Assembly: GCF_932526225.1 (NCBI RefSeq)
Contig: NC_064041.1
Coordinates: forward strand, 8,554,313 to 8,618,312
DNA: 64,000 nucleotides
Direction of reading: 5' to 3'
Source of the DNA: Nematostella vectensis
Lineage: Eukaryota; Cnidaria; Anthozoa; Actiniaria; Edwardsiidae
The position numbers and the translations under genes were made by a program. Below are positions 54,358 through 64,000 of the stretch, in pieces. The notes below the pieces were generated by a model that worked only from the letters and a program-made list of their open reading frames with translations, had not been told where the DNA came from and did not search any database. Position 1 is the stretch's first letter; each line of letters starts with the position of its first letter.

Positions 54358-57300
54358 TTTCTCTTCCGTCATCGTCCTCACAGTCGAACCGCGTATTAGC
54401 AACAGCCTTCCTAATGTCCCAAAAACGTGTCTAAAGAATAACCCTCGATTATGTAAAAAAATTGCTAAAGTTTCTTACTTATTCGATGCCATAACTTTCA
54501 AGTGCAATAATTAAAATATGGAAATATTATAAGAAAAACGTGCGAAGACGTGTCCGTTGTATCCTACTTCACAGGCGCATCGGCAATTCCACAGCCAACG
54601 TAGATGAGCAATAAATACGGGAAATAAGGGAAAAAAACGAAGGTTGGAATGCTATGTTTTAGGCCTATTTCAAAACAGACAAGACAGAGTAAGTCTTGCT
54701 GTAGTTTCGAGCGTTAAAGCGAAAAAGAGGAACTTGTTTTTTAACAAGATTATTTGCCTTGAAATTTGATTTTGAATGTTTATTTGGTTTTTCCTTTGGA
54801 TTTGATTAATCATAACCTGCTTATTTCTTATTAAATAGACTAAAAAAGAGAGGGGTTATAAAATAGTGCATTTGAGACGTCAGTAATTTCCTTTTTTTTA
54901 AATAGCTTTTAAAACCGAAAAACCGCCCAATATTTACGACTGCTGGCACTGGAAATACAGGAGAGATTGAGGAATATCACTTGTGTTGTGGTCATGACTA
55001 TGGGCTATTTCCAACGGTGTATTCTTCAATACGGGAAGTCGACGCCGAATAATAACGTTTGCTAAAACCTTCCACGTTCACAGATAAAAGAAAAATTAAT
55101 ACAAGTTGCAAGCGGCCCTTGTCTTTTGGTCAAAAGGCGGTAGGAAAAGGGAAAAAAGGAAAAGCCTCACACACGCCACAATCAATCTACTATAAAATTA
55201 AAACGATATTGTTTTTAAGCGCGAAATGTAAAACAAAGACAGCTATTTTCATTTTTTTTTTAAATTCAGGATCCCAAACGGATTTCTATCTATCAATTCA
55301 AGTGTGAACTAGCAGCGATGAGCGGGCGAGAAACAGAGGTGATAGTTTGACTTAAAAAGTATTTGGCAAGAATAACAAGGGGTTGGGATTAAACAGAGTA
55401 ACTGAGTAATATTTTCAACATCTAGCAGGTACAAAAAGTAGACAAGAGTTTGACATAGAAAGTTTCTGCTAAGATATTACTAGAACACGAGCGAACAAAG
55501 TTTGGAATTACAAATGGAGATCTATGGCTTATCTGCGAGGCCCCCACAGCCGTAACAGCTGTTGTGTTAACAAGTCAATCAGAGAAACGATATGGCAAGA
55601 GGATAAATGCAAAATCCAAATGGTTTCTAGAAAAAGCTATTATGTGATTGCAGTCGATAAGAGCCCCCACGATCCGCGTTGATGTGGTGTTCACGACCAC
55701 CGACACACGAATTTAATACAAATTTTCAATGTCCCCCAGGGAAGAAAACTCAAATAAGTTTACTAATATATACCTAATAAGTCTACTGACGTGGGAATGT
55801 TTTTCTATGGATCTGATAATTAAAATTTCCTTAGTAGTTTGAGGTTATGTCTTCTTTATGTCTGCTCTAATTTGCACGCTTTTACTTTTTGTAGCCTTTC
55901 TTTTTGCTTGCATTATTTTTCCTGATTTATACATATAATATTAAAATAATGAAAGAAATTGAAGGAATAAAGTAAAAAAAAAAAAAAAAACCGATCGACA
56001 GAACCCCTCGAATGATAAAAACCATGTAGTTTACTTTCAGCCACATCATGCAGATGCAGGGACAAATCGAAAATCTAGGAGGGGAACACAACTTGGACGG
56101 GGGACAAACATCCCCTCTCCCCCACCCCACGGACCATTAGAAAAGTGATAGGCGTGCATACTCTTGTTTCCTTGCCTGCAAAATCTGTATGATTTTTTTT
56201 CTGCAACTTTTTTATTTTGTTCTACCACAAAATTTTTAAGAAATGGCTGGCTTATATATCTTATGTGCTTTATTGTAATCAACATCTCCTTAATTTCAAG
56301 ATATTTGATAGGTTTTGATAGATATTTTAGACTGCAGACAAGCTATAGAAAAACTAGATGGTCTGCGTAGGCGTGGTGTAGACAAACTAGACAATGTTGT
56401 ATACCTCTGTGAAAAAGAGTAGTCATCGCAAATTGTGTTGATTTATAGCTGGTCATACCGGACAGAAAAAGGACTAAATATTTCTGGATATTTTTAACTG
56501 ATCCAGTCTTAGTTCAGCGATATTCCGCGCTTTCTCGGTGTCGTTGGATAATAAATACCATATTTAGTCGAAAATGTGACCCCCCCGGTGCTTATTCTAT
56601 TTTTCGTGTTTTGAGTGCGCTTATATTAGGGCGGGCCATTTTTCTCTCGGAGACTAAAAAATACATTTTGTGCAAATTTTTTGAATGTTTATCCTTAACA
56701 AAGATGCATTTCTGTGAGAGAATCGAGCAAAAGAGCATCGAAATATATCCTCTTTGAATTAAGAAAGAAAACATTACTTAGATGTGATTTGTAACATTGT
56801 CTTTAATTGTCTCATAACAATCCTAAAAAAACGTCGGAATGAAGGCGCTTATTTGTAAGTGGAATTTACCAAATTTCCCGCTATATGTGCGGTGCTAAAT
56901 CGAGTAGATACGGTAACCTACAATCTTCAAGTTCTTAAAATATTCCTTAATACGGATTGGTTAAACTTCAGGTTTAGAAATATTGCTTGGGGCAAGGAAT
57001 CGAATACAAAATGCATCTAAATGAATCATTTCCCCAGGCTAATTTTCAGCGTTGTATTATCAATGATTCTTCATTTACAACGTTTGCATCGAATACCCTT
57101 CACGGGAGCCTAAAAAACTCAAAAAGATGTTTTAAATCCCATCGGTATCAAAAACAACCACAAATGCGATGCATTCTGGGTAGCTTGACACGATCCCTTT
57201 AAGGTAAAGTATATCGATTTGGCTACGCGAAGCTCAATCAGTATGGCACTATAATTATAGCATTCAATGCTAGTAGGGAATTGTGATTCCTTCCCCTCTG

Positions 57301-57912
57301 TTTCCTAAGGATAACCACCTCTTTATTTTATTACATATCTTTATAACTTTGTAGACTTGAATGTCATGGAAAGCATAGTCTTCTACGTATTCGCTTGTTT
57401 ATAGGATGCACTGGTTGCTTGGGGCGTTTTTGGCACCCCCTTAGATATCAAGTGGTTTTATTCCTTATCAGACATGATAAGTAGTAGTGAACCTATTAAG
57501 CTCTTTAGGATTTTTTCCAAGCCATAAGAAGCAATTAAAATGTTTATGCTCCTCAACACAGGACTAGTGGGGAAATAGCCTTGGCAAGCATAGCCAAGTG
57601 GCGTACAAGGCATTTTTGCGAAACACGAATATATTCCTTTTTTTCCCATTTGTAATCAGATGCGTTAGCAAGTTATGTTTCAGGCGGTGACAATTATTTT
57701 TTAAACAAATCTTTCTCGGGCGGGCACTTAGAGGCTTAAGGTTAAGATAGGGGGAAAGAAGGAATCACTGCGTGTTAAAAACCTAAAATTTGTAGTATGT
57801 TGAAACGGTATTTTTAATGCTCCTAGAAGATAACTAATTAACGTAACGTGGGCATTAAAGCATGCCCATGTTAACAAGTACCACTAGTACCACTTTATTA
57901 GCACCGCCATAC
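54358..57912. other. Intergenic; no gene recognised
   Basis: AT-rich with a poly-A tract near 55975-55990. The stretch at about 56562-56910 has weakly inverted ends (ACCATATTTAGTCG and CGAGTAGATACGGT) and internal GCGCTTAT motifs, so it may be an old element. Confidence 0.35.
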
Positions 57913-58039
57913 CAGTGGCAGATCTAGGGGGTTTACACCCCCCCCCCCCCCCTTGGGCTGCCAAGTAACAAAAAAAATTACCCCCCCTTTTATCACTGAG
58001 CCAAACCCCCCCTTAAGCGAAAAGCTAGATCAGCCCCTG
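57913..58039. repeat. Short inverted-ended repeat (CAGTGGCAGATCTAGG / CTAGATCAGCCCCTG)
   Basis: About 127 bases with imperfect inverted ends and poly-C interior; related to 8842-9012. Confidence 0.5.
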
Positions 58040-58863
58040 CATACCTCTTTTCCTAACAATCGCTAGTTTTTTTGCAAGTGCTGTGTTTTTTTGTCCCTGT
58101 AAATGCTGCAGGGCTTTAACTGGGAGGTTTTGTTGAAAGGAGCGATTTTATGAAAAGAGGACTAGTCAAGCATTCAATATTATTTTCTTTTTCTTGAAAA
58201 CGCAACAGCAAGAAAGATGGACTATACTACATTGAAATGCTTATTTTCGGCGTCACTTTTTGATTTGAAAAGAAAGGGTGGTGGTGGTGGTGGTGGGGGG
58301 GGGGGGGGTTGTGTTTGAAATGTTGAAGGTTTTGGAAAGGTTTTTGAAATGTTGAAGGTTTTCTGTCTGATTTCCTCTGCTTATGTGTTTTGCCTTTTTC
58401 TAATTCTTTATGCCAAAATACATTGTACGTTCCGGGCAGAATTCGAGGTTCGAGTCGTACTTAGTAACACCGATTAGGCGTAATCTCGCACCTAAAAAAT
58501 ATCTGTGTTTGAAACAACATTAAAAATGGCCAATCACGCCGCCTTTTTATTCTTCCGCTCAATGCCGAGTCATACAAAGCATCCATTTCCATCAGCTGCT
58601 TAACCGCTTCCCGGCTTCCTCATTCAAACAAACTGAATAGCATTTGGTGCTTTTGGTCGGTTAGCGCCTTGCGGAAGTGTGTTGAATCAAGGTTCGATTT
58701 GTAGCTGAAGTAATGCTCTATCGTTGCGTGACTACAGCGTTTCGAAAGTCCCGGATGGAAGCAGCCAACAGCTTTGAAAATTTCTGCCTTTAATATTTGT
58801 CGCCATTTTACATTCAGCAATGAATTGTACATGTCATCCGAGATGTCGTCGTATAGGCAGATT

Positions 58864-59271
58864 TACCCTGGGAGGGGAGGGTGGGGTACTCTCTATATCC
58901 ATCAGACGGGGATCATCGTCGTATCTTTAGGGTGTAAATTTGGGAGGGGTGAAAATGAGAATGGTCAGAATTTTTTTCCTGGGTATCTTTTAGGGTGCTA
59001 CTAAAGCCATCGTTCATCTAACTTGTAGCTCATAAAAGAGCGTTAAAGAGTGTCAATCTTCCATTAGAGTCAGTTTTAAATAAACGTTTTTATTACAAAA
59101 TTTGTTTGAGGTATCTTTTAGGGAGTAAATTCATGCCTTACCACGCCCATTTAGTATCTTTTATGGTTAAAATATAACCAGACAACGCCAACTTTAATTT
59201 CTTTTAGGGCTGTTTAAAAAAATTCCCGACGATGATCCCCGTCCGTTTGATATCGGAGTCCCCCCAGGGTA
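58864..59271. mobile_element. MITE with TACCCTGGG ends and GATT flanks
   Basis: The left end starts TACCCTGGGAGGGG and the right end finishes CCCCCCAGGGTA. A second inverted block further in reads ACGGGGATCATCGTCG and CGACGATGATCCCCGT. GATT flanks both sides (58860-58863 and 59272-59275), consistent with a 4-bp target duplication. The interior repeats GTATCTTTTAGGG. No coding potential. Confidence 0.75.
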
Positions 59272-59275
59272 GATT

Positions 59276-61050
59276 TAGCCATCTCTTGGACTGGTAACCA
59301 AGATATTTTCAATCAAATATCGTCAATTACGTATAACACTTTATTCGTAGATTGATATTTGGAAGATTTCTTGCGAATAAACCGTTGTATTTTTATTTTC
59401 AAGTATAAACAGAGATGATCGCATTTTTTAAGATTAGAGATACACGTCCGCTTCAAGATTGATAAAAATATAAAAATATACAGGAAAATAGTTTCCTTTT
59501 TTGGTTTTGTTTAGTTTCTAGCCACACAGGTGGGCCTGTGGTCACGTGTAGGAGGGGGACAGGTACGAGCGCACCATGCCTCACCCCCCCCCCCCCCCCC
59601 CAGTTATCAGAAGATGACCCGCAAATCCTGCTGTGGGCCTAATACTGGCTGGAGCGTAGGGGAGGGGGAGGGGGGCCAAGGCAACGACGAGAGCAGTGTC
59701 AGTAAATTTCGACAAATGAGCAAATGTAGCTTGTGAATCCGAGCCGATAAGGCGGACCACCATAAATTTATTTCTAGCCAACTACTAACCGCATCGAAAA
59801 TGGACTAGACAATGAGGCAGCTACAGGGAAGTATGTGGTGTCGATAAGCCGAAGAATGATGGTTGCCAGAAGCTACCATTTGATTACATTTTTTAAACGG
59901 AATGTAATATTTTGACATCGCTAGAAGCTAAATTGGGAGTTGACACGGGACCACACATTGAAACATATCATATGGTTCACGTTGGGAAAACAGCTGAAAT
60001 TTTAGATTTCGGACTGAATACACAGCAAGAATCGGACCTCGAAGTTGAATTTATCTCATTGAATTTCAATGAAGCACACCAGTTTCATACGCTATATCAA
60101 CGAAAAAAGGGGCTTACATAAAAATGTCTGGTTATCGCAGGCCTAAATGGTATGTAATATCCATGCAACTATTTGCTCTCATTTGGACACATGAGCGGGA
60201 GCAAAAAAAAAACCTGACTGCTTGGGTTGTCTTAGCGCTTGTGGTATCCGTTGCCGTTTGTTTTGAGATTAATTTGTGCTCTGTCCCTGAACTTCAATAT
60301 GTTTTAAAGGTTCTACGCTCTCCGATTGGTATTATCACCATCCCATTCTTTTAAATATTGTTGTTGTATTTTCATATATTTTGGAGTTGGCAGATTGTTG
60401 TTTCTAAAACTTGTTAATATATATATTTAAAAAAGTTGTTGTGAATCCTCTCCTTAATCTCATCGCGATTAGCAAAAGTGGCCAATTTAACAATTTTTTA
60501 TTAGATATCGATCTAAGATAACGACTTAATGAAAACAAGTAAATGCAGTAAACAAAAGAAGGTGGCTTGGGTCGTTTTGGAATTTACTCCTTTTAAAATT
60601 GACCTAATCGCTCCCGATTTTGCTCATATGTTTCTGTGGGTAATCATTTAACTCTAAATCGAGTAAATTTGAAATAGAGCTTTACTTTTCTTGAGAATTT
60701 CTTAACCCTAAGGGTGCATACGAAAGGTTTGCTAAGCCTCTGTTGTAAACGCAGACGGGCCCTATGGTAATTCATAAGTAACTTTTGATTAAATTTATTC
60801 GTTTTACATGGAAATACGATCTTTAATATTCTGCGAATTCCCCTCTATAATTTTCAACTGCAAAACCGCTTCCTGGATTTCTTATTCAAACAAACCAAGA
60901 GAGCATAAATACTTTTGCTCTCTTGAGCAAACTGAATAACATTCAGTCAGAGCCTTGCGGAGGTAGCGTGAAGGGCTGGCCAATGAAAACGCTTCAAAGA
61001 TGTTTGAATGACGGAAGCCAGAAGACGATTTAGGTGTCGGCCCGAGTTCG
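59276..61050. other. Intergenic; no gene recognised
   Basis: Two consecutive plus-strand frames (59912-60121 and 60124-60354) lack domains, although the second has a hydrophobic stretch. A poly-C tract lies at about 59583-59602. Confidence 0.35.
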
Positions 61051-61054
61051 CAGC

Positions 61055-61264
61055 ATATTGAAAACAGCAATAAAATAAGACTCGCTATTACCGATAACAC
61101 TGGAAGTTTATTCGCAAGAGTAGAGTATTGAAAACCGCAATAAAATAAGACTCGCTATTACCGATAACACTGGAAGTTTATTCGCAAGAGTAGAGTATTG
61201 AAAACCGCAATAAAATAAGACTCGCTATTGCCGATAACACTGGAAGTTTATTCGCAAGAGAGTA
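61055..61264. repeat. 70-bp tandem repeat, three copies
   Basis: The unit contains TAAAATAAGACTCGCTATT and CACTGGAAGTTTATTCGC; the TAAAATAAGA starts are at 61071, 61141 and 61211. Copies differ by single bases. Confidence 0.92.
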
Positions 61265-61496
61265 TTCATAAACAACTTAGGTGTTCGGCTGGGTGGGTAG
61301 ACGGAGGAGGGATTAATAACGCTTCAAAGGTTACCTTGTATATAGAGCAATAATACCCTTAATACGTCTGTAATCTCCTGATAACCCGAAGCAATTTCGA
61401 ATTTCTCTTTTGTATGAGTTATCTAGGGTCAACTGTAAACGGTAGGGGCTGTTATTAATCCACATGAACTCCGAATGCTTTTCCAAAATTTATGGG

Positions 61497-63620
61497 ACGG
61501 TACCTCTATTCAGCGGTCACTTCCCAATGTCTCGCCTAATAGAGGTACCACTGAATACATAACTTGGCACAGTCCCTAGGGTGGTCGCTTAATAGAGGTA
61601 CCACTGAATACATAACTTGGCACGGTCCCTAGGGTGGTCGCTTAATAGAGGTACCACTGAATACATAACTTGGCACAGTCCCTAGGGTGGTCGCTTAATA
61701 GAGGTACCACTGTATACATCACTTGGGTACGGTCCCTAGGGTGGTCGCTTAATAGAGGTACCACTGTATACATGACTTGGCATGGTCCCTAGGATGGCCG
61801 CTTAATAGAGGTACCACTGTATACATCACTTGGCACAGTCCCTAGGGTGGCCGCTTAATAGAGGTACCACTGTATATATCACTTGGGTACGGTTCCTAGG
61901 GTGGCCGCTTAATAGAGGTACCACTGTATACATCACTTGGCACGGTCCCTAGGGTGGTCGCTTAATAGAGGTACCACTGTATATATCACTTGGCAAGGTC
62001 CCTAGGGTGGCCGTTTAATAGAGGTACCACTGTATACATCACTTGGCACGGTCCCTAGGGTGGCCGCTTAATAGAGGTACCACTGTATACATGACTTGGC
62101 ATGGTCCCTAGGGCGGCCGCTTAATAGAGGTACCACTGTATACATCACTTGGGTACGGTCCCTAGGGTGGTCGCTTAATAGAGGTACCACTGAATACATA
62201 ACTTGGCACAGTCCCTAGGGTGGTCGCTTAATAGAGGTACCACTGTATACATCACTTGGGTACGGTCCCTAGGGTGGTCGCTTAATAGAGGTACCACTGT
62301 ATACATGACTTGGCATGGTCCCTAGGATGGCCGCTTAATAGAGGTACCACTGTATACATCACTTGGGTACGGTCCCTAGGGTGGCCGCTTTAATAGATGT
62401 ACCACTGTATACATCACTTGGCACGGTCTCAAGGGTGGTCGCTTAATAGAGGTACCACTGTATACATTACTTGGCACGGTCCCTAGGGTGGCCGCTTTAT
62501 AGAGGTACCCCTGTATACATTACTTGGCACGGTCCCTAGGGTGGCCGCTTTATAGAGGTACCACTGTATACATCACTTGGCACGGTCCCTAGGGTGGTCG
62601 CTTAATAGAGGTACTACTGTATACATCACTTGGCATGGTCCCTAGGGTGGTCGCTTAATAGAGGTACCACTGTATACATCACTTGGCACGGTCCCTAGGG
62701 TGGTCGCTTAATAGAGGTACCACTGTATACATCACTTGGCATGGTCCCTAGGGTGGCCGCTTAATAGAGGTTCCCTGTATACATCACTTGGCACGGTCCC
62801 TAGGGTGGTCGCTTAATAGAGGTACTACTGTATACATCACTTGGCATGGTCCCTAGGGTGGTCGCTTAATAGAGGTACCACTGTATACATCACTTGGCAC
62901 GGTCCCTAGGGTGGTCGCTTAATAGAGGTACCACTGTATACATCACTTGGCATGGTCCCTAGGGTGGCCGCTTAATAGAGGTTCCCTGTATACATCACTT
63001 GGGTACGGTCCCCAGGGTGGCCGCTTAAAATTGTACCACTGTATACATCACTTTGCACGGTTCCGAGGGTGGCCGCTTAATAGAGGTACCACTGTATATA
63101 TCACTTGGCACGGTCCCTAGGGTGGTCGCTTAAAATTGTACCACTGTATACATCACTTGGGTACGGTCCCCAGGGCAGCCGCTTTATAGAGGTTCCACTG
63201 TATACATCACTTGGCACGGTCCCTAGGGTGGCCGCTTTATAGAGGTAGCACTGTATACATGACTTGGCATGGTCCCTAGGGTGGCCGCTTTATAGAGGTA
63301 CCACTGTATACATCACTTGGTACGGTCCCCAGGGTGGCCGCTTAATAGAGGTTCCACTGTATACATCACTTGGGTACGGTCCCTAGGGTGGCCGCTTAAT
63401 AGAGGTACCACTGTATACATCACTTGGGTACGGTCCCCAGGGTGGCCGCTTAATAGAGGTACCACTGTATATATCACTTGGCATGGTCCCTAGGGTGGCC
63501 GCTTAATAGAGGTACCACTGTATATATCACTTGGCATGGTACATCAGTTGTCTAAGTCCCGAGGATAACCGCTTAATAAGGGTACCACTGTATAAAACTT
63601 TGCACGGTCCTTAGGATTGC
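61497..63620. repeat. Large minisatellite, about 53-bp unit, roughly 39 copies
   Basis: The unit is built from GGTCCCTAGGGTGG, CGCTTAATAGAGGTACCACT and GTATACATCACTTGG. Variants alternate GGTCGC/GGCCGC, CACGG/CATGG/GGTACGG and GAATACATAA/GTATACATCA. Groups of variants recur in the same order (for example 62570-62780 and 62760-62970), which indicates higher-order duplication. Units decay at both ends. Confidence 0.95.
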
Positions 63621-63624
63621 ATAA

Positions 63625-64000
63625 TAGAGCTACCACTCTAAATGCCAGGGGGTCTAGGTCATACCGTTGTTTGATAGATAACTTTCGAGATTAAGCAACA
63701 AGGAGTGGACATATGTTTAAAAGGGAAGCGATTGTGATATATTTGACAAATACTACTGCAAGGGAAGTCACTCCACGAATAAGAACTCATTCATCTTGAT
63801 AGACTTTGTGGCTTTCAATTCAGTTTGATTCAGATTCAGTTTGTCAGACACCTTAATGTGTACAAAGCTTTACATTTCTTGGGAGCTAACAGACAGACGA
63901 TCCAGAAACAAACAACCTTCAAACACATTGCCTAAGGTTAGTTGTACTACTTTGACTTTAAGCAAGCCTTTAATTTCTTTAAAAGACTTAAATAGGTTTA
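63625..64000. other. Right end of the window; nothing recognised
   Basis: AT-rich sequence with no gene or repeat I can name. Confidence 0.4.

Noticed and set aside
58441-58480. tRNA B-box-like GAGGTTCGAGTC
   Set aside because: No matching A box, acceptor stem or anticodon arm upstream; no tRNA fold could be drawn.
59912-60354. Two consecutive plus-strand open frames, the second with a hydrophobic stretch
   Set aside because: No motif, no convincing splice sites and AT-rich composition like the flanks.
4735-63620. CRISPR-like arrays
   Set aside because: Repeats lie head to tail without unique spacers, and the DNA is eukaryotic with introns.

Overview
The window looks like nuclear DNA of a cnidarian, most likely an anthozoan and probably a sea anemone. 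It is AT-rich, sparse in genes and full of short inverted-repeat elements, minisatellites and poly-C tracts. Its genes have spliceosomal introns. One is a chymotrypsin-like protease fused to a ShKT domain, an architecture common in sea anemones. The species call is an inference; no marker gene here fixes it.

Layout, left to right. 1-3177: no gene recognised. 3178-4275 (+): intronless class A GPCR. 4735-5535: 21-bp minisatellite. 6809-6965: near-perfect palindrome. 8718-12302 (-): six-exon secreted serine protease with Gly-rich linker and C-terminal ShKT domain, reconstructed exon by exon with every intron in phase 1. 13106-24560: head-to-tail duplication of a 5.6-5.8 kb block, each copy holding an almost identical 303-codon six-pass membrane protein (-). 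24740-25411: transposon with inverted ends and a TAA target duplication. 27791-30351 (+): five-exon dual-specificity phosphatase of the small DUSP14/18 type. 32616-40613 (+): 2,665-codon open frame encoding a giant coiled-coil protein, with a probable alternative last exon at 41310-41393 across an intron that carries a TTG/CTG repeat. 41400-64000: no further gene recognised; it is a mosaic of miniature inverted-repeat elements and tandem arrays, ending in a 2.1-kb array of about 53-bp units.

The genes do not form an obvious pathway. The most informative points are the protease-ShKT gene, the recent tandem duplication with breakpoints at palindromes, the largely single-exon giant coiled-coil gene with two possible C termini, and several non-autonomous transposon families whose ends can be read here. 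Gene models rest on reading frames, splice consensus and family motifs seen by eye; no transcript or database evidence was available.
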